Positions 42,732 to 57,700 of a stretch of DNA of 64,000 nucleotides are shown piece by piece (within the stretch, counting starts at the first letter, position 1; every line of letters starts with the position of its first letter). The notes beneath the pieces were generated by a model that saw only the letters and a list, made by a program, of their open reading frames with translations, ran no database searches and was not told the origin of the DNA. The translations under genes and the position numbers were made by a program. The DNA comes from Phoenix dactylifera. Taxonomy: Eukaryota > Streptophyta > Magnoliopsida > Arecales > Arecaceae. The stretch spans positions 6,966,745-7,030,744 of the forward strand of contig NC_052404.1 in NCBI RefSeq assembly GCF_009389715.1, in the 5' to 3' direction.

Positions 42732-45700
42732 ATGTTCCTTCCCAAAGTCTACCATCGCTTCTCTCTCCTCTACCCCTCCTGCGCTGCCTCTTCTCTCCGC
42801 TCCTTCTCCAGCGAGCTCTCCTCCGTCTCGTCGATCCCCGCTTCCGGGATTCTTCGGTTCGCCCGCAAGAAGCCGTTTAAGCCTATGACCTCCCGCGGCG
42901 CCTCCGCTTCCTCCAGGCTCTCCAGACTCGCCCCCTTCGCCTCTGCCGCGGAGAATGGCGCTGGGGATCCCAACGGGTCGACTGCTCCCTCTTCCCGCCC
43001 CGAAGAGGACGAAGGTGCGCACAGCTCAATTCTTAGTTTTCTCCAGGTGTTTTTCTCGATGTCGATTTTTTGTTTTCTTGAAGAGGAAAATCGTGGCTTT
43101 TTGCTTTGGAATTGGACCGTGATTTAGGGTTTGATTTTTTTTTTCCCCCGTGAAGTGCGACTGGTTTTTTCTGAGGCTTGGTTTTTTCCTTAACTTTTTT
43201 TTTTCTCTGTCTTTCGATCATCTTCCTTTCCGGGTTTGGGGTTCCTTTCTTTCTTGAAAAGATGATGGCGTTATTTTTTTTTTTTGGATTAGATTGTGGC
43301 TTCGACGCTGGGTTTTTATTGTTAAAATGCTGTTATGATGCTTTAAAATAGTAATTGTTGCGAAGAAAGACCACTCCTCAATTTACTTCATCGTTTCATC
43401 ATCTCGTGAACTTTTTCTTGACTTGGGTCTTTCATTTTCCCGAAGAAAGATCATAGCTTTCTTTGCTTTTGGAGTAGATTGTGATCTAGGTGTTGGTTTT
43501 TGAGAGTGCCTGTTTGGTGTTTGTTTAATGATTTGGAGATTGGAGTCTGGAGCAAACATCTGACTTTCAGGAAAATCATTGCTCAATCTTATTTCTTTCC
43601 ATCATTCTAGGGGCCTTTCTTGATTTACGACTTTTTTTTAATGACAAAATTCATGGTTTTCTCCACTTTTTTCTTAGATTACGATTCAGTTAGTGGATTT
43701 TGTAAGTTCCCACTTCCTATCCGTTATATTAATAATCTTTACTGATGTTCTGGCGCTGGTTTTTACAATATAATTTTTGCTGTCCATAACGACCCGAACT
43801 CGGTCATCACTGCCACTTTGCTTTTCCAGAAAAAAAAATATTTTCTGTTACACGAGTCATTCTTCTCTAAATGCACATTTAACAGTGACCATGGGTGTGT
43901 GCATTCTAAATATGTCAAAGGTATCTTTTAAAGTAATTGTTATGCTAAATGCTATTAGTAAGGATGTCAGCAGTTTATATTCTCATGTTGTTGCATTGAA
44001 TGTTTTGATTTCTTGATTTGGTAGGGGCAATAGAAAACTTTTGAGATAGCTCTGTGAGAAGATTCTTTTCACAGCAGATATTGTTCATGCTCTTGACCTA
44101 CTAATTAAATGTAAATTTCTTGAGGTGTAATGCTCTTAATGGATGCAAATTAAGGGTCCAGAATATTTTGCAATCCATTGGTTTTATAACTTTGCTTCCA
44201 TGTGGTGTAGAATTGTCATCAGGGGGTGGGTATCACCTTCCTCCAAAGGAAATCCGAGATATTGTTGATGCACCACCACTTCCTGTGTTATCATTTTCAC
44301 CTCACAGGGATAAGATCCTATTCCTAAAGCGCAGAGCTTTGCCACCATTGTCAGAACTTGCTAGACCAGAGGAAAAACTTGCTGGTGTACGGATTGATGG
44401 AAACTCTAATACACGGAGTCGGATGTGAGTAATCAGCAGGCTCTTTTTTGTCCTTTCGCTTTTGTTTTCTAACATTATAATGAAAACATTACTAGAGGAA
44501 TATTTTCATCCGTTTGATTCTGCCATGTTTGATGGCTGTATATTTATGTCTTCTCAGGTCTTTCTATACTGGAATAGGGATCCATGAATTAATGGATGAT
44601 GGCAAATTGGGTCCAGAGAGAGAGGTGCATGGTTTTCCTGATGGAGCTAAGATCAATTTTGTTAGCTGGTAATTTGCCATTTTTCATGTAGTTATTGTAC
44701 CCCAGTTTGGTCTTAAGCTTGTTTCTTCTGTTGGTTCCAGTAGATGAGATTTGATGAATACCTAACAATAGTTCTCTCAGTTATTTGTGTTATTTGCTCT
44801 GGATGGGTTCTCATGTTACATACTGTCTCATTTATTTTGAGACTTTCTAGTTGTATTTATGATCCAAAAAAAAATAATTGCTCATTGTACAATCATGAAT
44901 TACATTATCCTTATGTTATAATAATTGCGTGTTTCCGTCTAAACCAGGTCGCGAGATGGCCAACACTTATCCTTCACCGTTAGAGTCGATGAGGTGTTTT
45001 ACTGGTGCTTCAAGTTGTCACTTGGAATGCAAATCATGCTTTTAATGACTTTTAGAGTTTTTTTGACCAGGAGGATGGCAGTAGCAGCAAGCTCAGAGTA
45101 TGGGTTGCAGATGTAGAATCAGGAAAAGCTAGGCCACTTTTTGAGTCGCCGAATATATACTTAAATGCAATTTTTGACAGGTGAGGGTTAGCTTTCTTTC
45201 TTGTTGGCTTGCAAGCATTTCCTGTCTTGTGCTAATGCTTCTCTATCTGTGGTCCTGTAGTTTTGTATGGGTTAATGCTTCCACGTTGTTGGTTTGCATC
45301 ATTCCTATATCTCGTGGATCTCCACCAAAGAAGCCATTGGTTCCTTCTGGTCCAAAAATTCAATCAAATGAGCAGCAAAATGTTGTTCAAGTTAGGACCT
45401 ACCAGGATCTGCTAAAAGATGAATATGATGAAGATTTGTTTGACTATTATGCGACATCGCAGCTAGCCTTGGTCTCTTTGGATGGAACAATGAAGCTGAT
45501 TGGTCCTCCTGCTGTATATACATCCATTGATCCTTCACCGGATGAGAAGTATGTGTTGGTTACTTCTATTCACCGGCCATATTCCTATATTGTACCTTGT
45601 GGAAGGTTTCCAAAGAAAGCTGAAGTATGGACGATAGATGGGAAATTTGTTAGCGAAATTTGTGATTTGCCTCTTGCTGAGGATATCCCGATTGCCTTCA

Positions 45701-48700
45701 ACAGTGTACGCCGAGGAAAGCGTTCCATCAATTGGAGGCCAGACAAGCCTTCGACATTATATTGGTAATGACTGCAAGATTTAATTCTATTTGTAGTTTA
45801 AGAAACCAGCATATATAAGCAGCAGTAACCAGTAGGCAATGGGTCCATCAATTTGTATTCTTTTAATAGGAATTAATTGCTTTTTGATGTTTCAATTATG
45901 AAATTTTACATTCATAATTGTGTACATTCTTATGGTGACAAATCCCAACTTCTGACAAATGTTCTATGACCTGTTTTAACCTCTTGCTCTCATTGATCTG
46001 GCTCATGTTTCTTCCTTAATTATATCAATTCATGGGAAAACAATTCAGGTTTCAAAGAGATCTTAAAAAGAAAGACCTTTCTCCCAGCCAAGGTCCGCCG
46101 TACCGGTACCGGTCGGCGTACCGGTGGCGGGCCGGACCGGTACGGTACCGGTCCGGTCCGGTACGTACCGGCCGGTATCGGTACAGTACCGGCCGGTACC
46201 GCGAGCCAAAAACCACAGCGCCTCACGCTGTGGTTTATAAAAAAAAAAATCGTACCGGTGCGAACCAGCCGGTTCGCCCCGGTACGAGGCCGGTACCGCT
46301 TGGTACCGGCCGGTTCCGACTGGTACGGGCTCCGTACCGGCCGGTTCGCACAAGAAAACCGGAGATACCGGTTTTCTTGTGGTTCCGGTACCGGTCTAGG
46401 ACCGGACCGGTACGTACCGGCCCGTACCGGCCGGTATGGGCCGGTACGGCATTCCATGCTCCCAGCATCCATGATATTCAAAGTAATGTCTATCCTATAC
46501 AAGAATAATTGAGACAAAGGATTTACTTGAAAAGCCCAACAAAGAAACCAAGTTAATGCATAATAGCAGAGAAAACCAAGGTCCACAAAGCAACAACCAT
46601 CCCTTCACTGTTATTATGTTCTACAGGGTCTCACTAGAGATTCTCAGTAAAAAAAAGACGTTTCTTTTGGAAATAATAAATAATGTCTGGAATCCTTATT
46701 TCATGTTCGTACTGTTTGCCTATGAAATCTTGCGATCTTGCTCCTCCACCTACCATTCTGTATGTGGACTCGTGTCCCACCATTTTTGCATTCATCAGGT
46801 AAAGATGAATTCAGATCAATTCCTTCTTTCCAATCTTCAGGGCTTTTAACAATGTTATATCTAAAGGGCAAAGGCAGGCTTGTGTTGTGGGAAATTTACT
46901 CTCATTATCAGTGTGACGTTTTAGTAGTTTTCTTCTAAAGACTGATTCCATTTTTTGCAAGCCAATGAGGAATTTTCAGAAGATTTGTTTAGACTAAGGC
47001 TTGAATCTTGCATTTGATCTTTGGCATATAGGTTATGTTCTTACAAAAAAAAATTCTGTATTCTGAAATTTAGTTGTCAAAGAAATTTATCATTTCCATT
47101 GGCCTCCCATCTTTGCAACCTTATATCTTCACTATCACCATCCAACGTAAAATAGTATGGAACAAGTTTTTATATGCCGGACTGTACCAATCCATATTGG
47201 GCGTATCACACCGAACTAGAAGGGAACCGGGATGGTACAGTGGCTCGATATGGAGCCGTACCAACACATGCTATGGGTATTGTGCCGATTAAGAACCTTT
47301 ACCATGTGTTGGTATGTTGGCATACTGTACCATGCTGTACAATACCGATAAGGTATCAATATGGGATCTGAGAGATGTTGTAACCTTGGTATAGAATTCA
47401 TTGGAGGTGGTTAGCCTCCTCAATTCCTTGCCATGATGGTTCTTTACAGTATCCAATTCCAAATGCCTTGCAAAACTTAGTGATTAAACAATCTCCACAA
47501 TGCAAACCAAGCCACTTTCTGACCTTGTCACCAAGCATATCCTGGATTCTATGTGCACCCTTGAGCATATAAGACTTGCAACCACATCCCTCCAAATTCC
47601 TGACACTTACCCAATACCACTCCAACCCCTAAAATGTTTATAATGATTCCCTCCAATCATGGTTTTGCAAATACACAACCCCCTGTATACATGATTTTTA
47701 TTCGCTATAGACCAATTCTTCCCTAATTTTTCTACATGCAAGTAGTACCCAACTTGCAAGGTGTTTCCATTTTCTTCCCTTGTAATGTGGATTAGCCAAA
47801 GATATATTCCTTCAATAAATAATGGTATGGGCAATAATAATAAAACAGCTGAAGCTTTTCTTCCTTCTTTAGTATACATGTTTAGAAGAAAAAAACAATT
47901 TAAGGAGTTCCTAGTAATTACCAGAAGCATTGCATTATTTTTTGAAGAAAAAATAATATTCAGTTATCAAATAGTCTTTATGTTGCATATTTTGCTTTTA
48001 TTTTCGTAGATTTAGCTAAAAAAACTTGATTCTTAAATCTATTTGAAATCCCATCCATTTAAACATATAATTAATTAAAAAAAAGCACCCTGGGTCTTAA
48101 GGGTCTAATACTGGTTGTTGGCATAAAATGTGTCATTATCTTGGAAACCTATTAGCTCCCACTAAAGGTTTAACACTTTTGGCCATTCATGGGATCTAAT
48201 ATTTGATTTCGTCTAAGCTATGCAGTGGTTGAGTTTGAATATGCATAAATAATGTTCTTCCAATTTTCTTTAATACATAGTAATTTAAAAGTATATCATT
48301 AACATCACTGGTTAAATATATTTGCTAGTTATTTCATGCATCACACAACTAGATAAGATGTCATGATGAGTTGGTCTAATGTGAATGTAAGGTGTACAGT
48401 CCAAGTCTTATTAATTGCTACATAATTAACATTTTTGATTTTCTCACTTAAAGTTGCTGGTTTGCCAGGGTGGAAACACAAGATGGAGGAGATGCAAAGG
48501 TAGAAGTTGCTCCACGTGATATAGTTTATATGCAGTCTGCTGAAGCGGTAAATGGTGAACAACCTGAGGTTTTGCATAGGCTTGATCTTCGATATGGGTA
48601 TGTATTTGAGTTTCTGACACCTGGTGTATTTATCCTGACTTCTGGTGCTAAACTTGTATGTTGAATATTGAGAGTTTCAGATACTCAATACCAATGTAGC

Positions 48701-51700
48701 ATCAAATCTAGTACAAATTTATGAAATAATTTCTCTGCCATGTATATATATGTCCATGTGTGTATGCGCATCTGCATGCAAACATGTGAACACCCCATTA
48801 ACATTGTGCATCAATCTCCTATCATATTGTATATTTTGTTGGTTTCCACAATTTGCTGGATCTCTGCTTGTACTTGCACTGCAACAACCTGGAGAACCAA
48901 AACCTTGAGTCGTTATGCTGCTTATAAGTCACTTTATTAGGTAGTGCTGCTAGTTCTACACGATCTGCTAGATTCCTTAGTTTGGGCTTCTTGGCTAGAT
49001 TTACTTGTGGCAGTCATGTATATTTTGTTGGTCCCTTGATCTCTGTACCTTGTGGCAGCCCCTATAAAAAATATATCAATTATTTAAGCTCCCTCAGTTA
49101 TGTTTGAACTCAAGTAAATGGGCAATTTACATTAAAGTATTTTGTCGGGCATCTTAGGATTTGTAAGTTGTGTTTGGGACTTGAAGCAAATAATGATTTT
49201 GGAGGATTAGTCTTGAGACAGATTTTAGAGTATGAATATGAGAACCAATAGCTAATATACAGTCAGTGGTTTGTTACTGCATGCGTGCAGTGTATGATGA
49301 TCAAGTATCTAGATTCGGGACTAGTTCTTGCTCAAGTGATCAATAAAGTAGTCAAGAGACGAGACAAAAAACCTAAACTGTTTATTTTGAATAGGTAATG
49401 CATATGTTTTGAGTATTACAAACTTTTTACTATGCTATGCATTAGAAAATGTATGCTGAAGGGGCATAATGTTCTCATGGTATAGCTTTATTAGCATTTC
49501 CTAAATAATTTTGTCTGCATAACTGAGTTTCCAATATTGGTAGCCTACCCTTGGCCTTGCATGTGATCTATATGAACTAAGTCTCAATTTTTTAGAAGAT
49601 GTCAAGGGCTAGCAGCATGGATTGCCGTACCGCCCCGAATTTCCTGGTACAGGGGGTACCATAGTGTGTCGGGTCGAATGTGGGAGGGATCAAGAGCAGG
49701 GTCGTTCATCTGCTTGGCTAGTAAAGCATGAGCTAGTTCATAAAATAGGTACGAAACTAATATTCGGGTGAGTACAAGCCCCATACCACCTCATATCGAG
49801 ACATACCAAGGTGTGTACTGAGGCGTACTAAGATAAAAAGTGAGAAAGTGATTCAAACATTGTTTCGTACGATTGCTTACCATACCGTATCAACCCATAA
49901 CAAATGGAATTGATAACGTCTAGGTATGGCATCAGTATCGAGATTGTGACTTTGGCTAGTAGGGTGCCTGAAGGTCAGGGTGAACACTCCCAGAAATCCA
50001 AAGAAAAGAATAACAACAGAATTATCAAGAAAAGCTAAAGTCTCTTCTGCTCGACTATTTTCATCTTAATTTGTCGAAAATAAAGCAAAATATTAATGCT
50101 TTCCATCAAGGTTCACTGTCTTAGTACCAGATTCCATATCGGTACCATCCTAGCACACGGTACGATACAAGATAACAAGGTATACCAAGTAGCGGCATGG
50201 TACAAGATTGCATACCGGTTCGGTACCAATACAGTATGGTATGTCTGGTACGACATGGTACTGACCGATACAACAAACCTTGCTTTCCATGATTAGGCAA
50301 TGCCATCAGCATGTTAACTATGCCACATTTCTTATTGCTTCTTTTTAAGTCATAGTTTGATTTTTCTTTTTTCTTTTTTTTCGCGCTTTTGTTGTTTATC
50401 CTTTGTCTGCAGAGGTATCTCTTGGTGTGATGATTCCCTTGCTTTAGTGTATGAATCTTGGTATAAGACACGCCGAACTAGAACATGGGTCATCTCTCCA
50501 GACCAAAAGGATGTAATCCCACGCATATTATTTGATAGATCATCAGAAGATGTGTACTCAGATCCAGGTTCTCCAATGATGCGAAGAACAGCTGCTGGTA
50601 CCTATGTTATCGCCAAGATTAAAAAGCAAAGTGATGGTACTTACATTTTACTTAATGGAAGTGGTGCAACACCAGAAGGGAATGTTCCGTTCCTTGATTT
50701 ATTTGACATGTAGGTTTCTTCCTAATATACAACATTCTTTTTCTTTTTATACACAGGTAGCCTGTTTCATCCATTAACATATTGTGGTATAATGCATTTC
50801 CTTTTCCAGAAATACAGGAAGTAAAGAGCGAATATGGGAAAGTGACAAGGAAAAATATTATGAAACTGTTGTTGCATTAATGTCAGATCACACTGACGGC
50901 GAACTATACATTGATCAATTAAAAATACTTACTTCTAAAGAGTCGAAAACAGAAAATACTCAATACTTTCTAATGACTTGGCCAGACAAGAAGGCATTTC
51001 AAATAACAAATTTCCCCCATCCTTATCCTCAACTGGCATTGTTACAGAAAGAGATGATCAAATACCAGAGGAAGGATGGTGTTCAACTTACTGCAACTCT
51101 TTACTTGCCTCCAGGTTACAGCCCATCAAAAGATGGGCCTCTGCCATGTCTATTCTGGTCTTACCCAGGAGAGTTTAAAAGCAAAGATGCTGCTGGGCAA
51201 GTCCGTGGTTCACCTAATGAGTTTGCAGGCATTGGTCCTACATCAGCACTTCTTTGGTTGGCTAGAGGGTATTGCACTTTGTAGTTATCATTTGATTTCC
51301 TTGTTCTATGTTTATGTATATAGAACAACTTGGCAATAATAGGAAGAGCCACCTTTATATTGATATATTAGCTTTTGTTAACATGTAATTTTTAAATGTC
51401 AAATTCTTCTCTTGTCCTTGATTTGTATTAGTCTGTATAGATAATTGGCTTCATTTATTTCCTATAGTGCTTCATTTCTTGCCAATGGATTTCAATAAAG
51501 TTTCAAATGCTATTGTATATTTCATGATAGTTTAGGATTGTGACTGCCTTTTCACTTGCTAATTACTCTCTCTCATGAGCTATGTAGTTTTTATTGGTAA
51601 GATTATATCAATCTCTGTGATCTGTTTAAGTTGGCAAGACGTTATTTGGTATTTTATTGTACACTTTCAAAGACAAAATATCTCTACAAATTTGGTATAC

Positions 51701-54700
51701 TCTTTCTAACTTCTACCATATCAAATGAAAAGTAGGAATATGCCACATGATTGCAGGAAAAATGTTTCAGTCCAATTTATAAAATAATGGCGAGATATGA
51801 ATCACACCAACTCATGGAATTATACTTAAAGCTTGAGAGAATTATATAATTGTCTTTGATATGTATGAGAACCAATTAGTTTTAATGTTACGAAGATCAA
51901 TCGTGGAAACTATTTTGCTGGGTCATGCAATTGAGTCGAAAATGTTGAACAAGAAAAAAAAAACTTACTCAAGATTTTCATTGACTTAGAGAAAGTATAG
52001 GATATTTTGTGAGGACTTTTGTGGGTGTGTATATAGCATGTTAGTCATGTGTTGGGTAGATCTTGGGCACTCATATAGGGTCATGGAACCCAAATTATAA
52101 CTACTGGCTAGTCTTTTTAGGCGAGGTCCTTGATCATTCATGGTATTAGAGGAGACTTGGTCAATGGCCCATGTGTAGCTAAGGGACACTGTAGCTCAAG
52201 CCTTAAGCCTTTTTAGGGTTGACCACGAGCTGGTTGCGGTCTTTGTGTTTTGTTGGTGTTTGTGTTTAAGATTGGAGCCTTGGGGCTTAAACGGGGGAGT
52301 ATGTGAGGACCCGTGCAAGCGTGTGTTTAGTTCTATGTTGGTTATGCATTGGTAGACCTTGGATATTTATATAGAGCCAAGGAGTCAAGATTATAACTTC
52401 TGACTAGCCTTTTGGGGGAGGTCATGGCTATTATGTAGTTTATCTTTAGAGTTGATTTGATGGGCAGCAAAAAATATTATGGTAGAGGAGTATAATTTGG
52501 ACATGTGTGAAGGAGTAGTGGAGAAGAGGTTACTTGGAAGTTGTTAAAGTTTAGAAGGTGTCAATTCATCATCTTATAGGTAATTTATGGATAGTGTCGA
52601 CTCATTATCTATATTGTGTTAGAAAAAGTTTGATCCAGAATTCAGGATGTTGTGGGAATATTGTCAATTTTTGTTCTTGTAACATCCTAGACTCTGCTCA
52701 AGATTGTTACTCTCCTAGGTTCCTTATTTCTTTTTCTTAAATGTTAAAGACAAATCAAATCATATTTTATTCACCGATGCAAATAAGATTCAATGTTGGG
52801 TATTCTCTAATCCAACCTCCAATACTTGCTATAGTAATATGATTCATGCACAAGAGAGAAGTGGGTGGAGGTGGATGGACCAAGACAAATCTAATTCTCC
52901 TTAAATGTTTTCTGTTGATTCCCTTTAATTATGGTGGACAACTTGATGCTCATTTTAGATTTTCCACTTTAACATACACCTTTTCCAAAAAAAAAAACCC
53001 TATGTCAAAAATGTGTTCTTTTACCCTATATGCCATATAAAGTCACAAATCACCAATAACAATTGATTTTGTACATAGACAAACTCTATGATGGTTCCTA
53101 AAAAAGGGAAAACAATTCATTTGCTATATAAAAAACAAATTTGAATATTAGAAATATTCTAGAATTATTTTAGCTTTAATGTTTGTTCCCAAAATATTCT
53201 TAACTCCACTAAGCATATTTGGTCTCCACGGTAGATTCCCATTGTAGTTTTTCCACTGTTAATGATTCAATCCAATTGGATCCGATTTTCCAATCCAAAT
53301 AATGATTTATTTTTGGGGGTCATCTAATCTAAGCTCCAACTTTCTAAATACTCTTCATTGAGAGAGAGAGGCAGGGAGATGGACTAAAAGGGTATAACTC
53401 GTCTCTCTTTAGCTAATATCCTAATTAGTACCTAAAGTTCCATATACAATCACTTAATACTTGTTTCTTCTCTAATTTATCCTTAAATATTTAATGTTAA
53501 TTTTCTTCAATCATGGTGGGGGCCGATTAACTTGTCTTTTAAATTTTCCACTTAAAGAAATATTCTTAGATAAAACCCCTCCTACTCACTAGCATGCTTT
53601 CTTATCCAACATGGTTATGAGATTTCATCCGCAATTATATCATTTTGTTTCTTTTTTAAAAAAAATTATTGTGTCAAGTATTTGAATATCAGTATCTGCA
53701 AGTCTGTATTATACCTATAAGGTACTGGTATCAGGATGCCTCTCATACCAAAACCATACAGACACATGCTATTTCACCTCTATTTTGCTGTACCGATGCC
53801 AAGAGGCATACCTTGTCTTAGTGTGATACCATACTATACAGTGTTGGCATCGATACTTAACCCTTCTTTTATATACTAACAAATTCCATGATCTTTTATG
53901 AAACAACAAAAAATTATTAAAATATTTCTGTGGACTAAAGTTCGCCGTACCGGTACCGAACTCCGTACTGGTGCCATACTATTATAGTATTAGTACAGTA
54001 CGGTACGAGGTACGCCTGGCGTACCGAGTGTCGGTGGCACACCAGTACCGGTACCAGACCTGTATGGTACGATACGCTCTGTATCGTCCGGTATGGTACA
54101 GTACAGCATACCATGCTGTGAACGAATATACCATAGAGCGAAAAAACGATGTTTCATTTATGGTACATATAATATTGATTTGTAATTTAGCATAAATTTA
54201 TATACTTAAAAACTGACGTTCAGTGATTAATATTGATTTGTAATTTAGTATAAATTTATATACTTAAAAACTGGCGTTCAATGATTAAATGAATAGTTTA
54301 CACAGCATGTAAAAACTGACTATGTATTTCTTATTGCACCGACAATTCTATCATATTGTAGAAGTAGTACTCATTCATTATTTTTTTCTAAAAGATTCAA
54401 CTTATGATTTTTTTTCTTTTATTTTGTTCCCACGTGCATTTTATGTGCCCATGTTATTATTGTTTGAGGTATAGTAGAAAGTTTTTAAAACCAAGAGGCT
54501 TAGTATTAGTTTAGGAAGAAAAATATATGTATACATTCTTACTGGTAATATGAATGAAAATGAGACATCAATAATAACTGGATGCCATGAGATAATTTGC
54601 TCTTTTTTTCTTCTTCTTTTTTTTCTGGGTTGGGGGGGGGGGGGGGGAGAGGGAGATCTAACATGATTAGAGTGGGTGAATTGGAAAGCATCTTTATGAG

Positions 54701-57700
54701 ATTCAGTAAGTTTGTCTGAGTATTGGGAAAGCTAAGTGACACATATTTAAAAGCGAAAGCATCATTGAGGATAAAGCAACTTAGAATTGATTGATTTAGA
54801 TGAGATAGCATGTCCTAGTGAGGTCCAGGGAGGCCCTAGAAATGACTTGACTTTGTTTAGAACATTCATTTGGAAATTCAAAAGAAAGAATCTATTTGAG
54901 TCGGAGATAAGAGATATTTTGTCGCACCGTGGAGAATTATTTTGCTCTGGTTAAAAAAGAGTTGGAGAGTGGGGAGAGATCAAACATAACTGGAATTTGA
55001 GTTGTAAAAATGATATGAAAAAACTTGAGTGATAGGAATGACAAGTTTTTTTTCAAGCTAACCTAGTAAACCCACCTGCCTGATTCGGGTTGGGTTTGGG
55101 TCAGATTCATGAATCATGACTCTTTGCATTTTACTGTTTTGGGGATGGTCAGGTCAAATCAATAAGATTAAATGCTACACCCATATTGTTTGCCTAGTTT
55201 AAGAGGTCTAAGCCAAAATGAACAGAAGGGACAATGAATATTAATGTATGAGTTTAAGCATAGATAGGTCTTTTACTTTGCCAAGTTGACCTTTTCTTAG
55301 AATAAAGACTATAAAGTATAGACTCTTCTCTTTTTCACCCTCTTACTCTCTTCTCTCTCTAGCTTAGTCTCTTGTCTTGTCTATCAGCCACTGCAATTCT
55401 TTTGGAGCTATGGAACTAGAGCAAGATGAAAGAAGACATTCATGCATGGGCTTTTACTCTGAAGGGATGGGATGGAAGCCTTCTTCTTCTGAACCAAAAT
55501 ATTAACAAATCATGTAGAAGTGAGGGTTTTATTTATCTCTTTCAATTGGAATGTTTTGAATGAGAAATTGAGGGCCTGATATCACATAGATGCCAAGTCA
55601 GCTGTGTTGGGTCAGCTCATGAGCATTCATGTTGAGCAACAATTATCCTCTTGGGGTTGTCTGGAGCTCGCGCCTTTTACTTAGTTGGTTGATTGCTTGA
55701 TCCATCTATGTTTGACCCATTTCCACACTGGTTGATTGTTGGTTTAGGCTATGACTAAGATGAGTGGTGAAGAAGGAAAAATAGCAGATTGTTCGGTATG
55801 TTTTGGTCAAAATCATTTTAACAATCATGGATTCATCCTTTTGGCTGGTAACATTTGAAGTATTTTATTAAATAAAAACGTTTTTGTAGGTGAAGATTAT
55901 GTCATTTATATAAAATAGCAGACAACAAATTGGTAGTTGTGCTCCTTGAGTTTAGTTTGGAAAATTGTTTATTAAATATTGGAGATAGTTTAAATACATT
56001 TTTTATTTTATGTGCTATAGATACATGGTCAAATTTGTGGGAGATTCCTTTGTTTTCTGCTCTTTTATTTGAAATAAAATCATCATATATGATTTAAGTA
56101 CTATTTTGAGTACTTTTGAGGATATGTGAACGCTTTTGTCCTGCAGATTTGCAATCCTATCTGGACCAACAATTCCAATAATTGGTGAGGGTGATGAAGA
56201 GGCCAATGATAGGTAACTTCCTACCATTATGTTTGGTCGAAAACTTTTCCCTGATATCTTCTTATATATAAATTTAGATTGCATGTATGCGAATTTAAAT
56301 GGAAATATTTGATAATGCTTTTCTCTGGTAATCATAACCTACTTCATTGCTAGTTCTAGGTACTTGTATTGGATCCTACATCATGCATTAACTTCTCTGA
56401 GTTATTATCTTATATGTATATGGATCTCCTTTTACTGATGGTATAAATTTGTGAGCCATTTGTCTCTGGCTTATGCTCATCTAACATTTGTGCATCTGTC
56501 TTTTACATGTTACATGTGCTTATTTCTTAAGCATTAGCTCCTTCTTTTTTGTAATTATTTTTGGATTGAGGCTAATTAATGAAGCACAATATCGTTACTT
56601 TGCTTCCTGTTTAGGCTTAGAGGGACATGTAAAATATGGATCTTTTATATTTTCATAGTGTTCCATTTTTGAAAGTGTACCATTAATATATGGTTATAAA
56701 ATCATGGTTGAACACCATAACAACTTGTTGGCATGGTTTAAATCTTTAGTGTACCAGATCTCAGTATCCATCCTCTTGATTTTCCTTGTTAGTTTGATCA
56801 TAAATTTATTTTCCTAATAGAATTCTTTTGGTTAGGTATCTCTAGCAAATTTCGTTGATTCACCATGCATTTTCCATTTTGTGGCACAGGGTAATTCTTT
56901 TTTATTATCTCCTTTTAATAGTTAGTTTTATGTTATTATGTAGAAATGCTTCCTATAAAATTGAGTTCTTCCTTCCAGACTTTTCTGTAGTTACATAAAT
57001 TTAAATTATTGGATGTAGAATATCAAGCAAATTAAAAACAAACAGGACAGCATGAATTATAACATGCATTGGATGAGATCAATCCTAACCACAAAAAATG
57101 GCATTTTTGTTAGGCCATCTTATTTTCTGAATGAAATTTTGTCTTTCATTTTGCTTCAATTGATGTGGTGGCATGTTAAATAGGTATGTGGAGCAGTTGG
57201 TTGCTAGTGCAGAGGCTGCGGTTGAGGAAGTTATACAGAGAGGGGTCAGGCTTTTTATGTATCTACTTGACATAGTTTTGCTTCTACATGTATCTCCACC
57301 TTATTTGCTCTTGCTTCTTCAGGTGGCTTACCCAAATAAAATTGCTGTTGGAGGTCATTCTTATGGGGCATTCATGACAGCTAATCTCTTAGCCCATGCT
57401 CCCCATCTTTTCTGCTGTGGAATTGCTCGTTCTGGAGCTTACAACAGGACTCTGACTCCTTTTGGCTTTCAGGTTGGGACTTCTGTACCTGTGATGACTT
57501 TCTAGCTTGCTCTCTAGCAGTTTCTTGTTTACTGGTACAGAAAAGTGCTCTTTTTTGCATAATTGCAAATATCTTACTGGATATGGATCTAATTATTGCC
57601 ACTTTGTGCATGTAGAATGAAGACAGAACTCTTTGGGAGGCCACTAATACTTATGTCGAGATGAGCCCTTTCATGTCTGCAAACAAAATAAGAAAACCGA

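Noticed and set aside
46020..46586. Several 77-188-codon frames in both directions
   Set aside because: They follow from the GTACCGG palindromic repeats of the MITE, which lack stops by composition.
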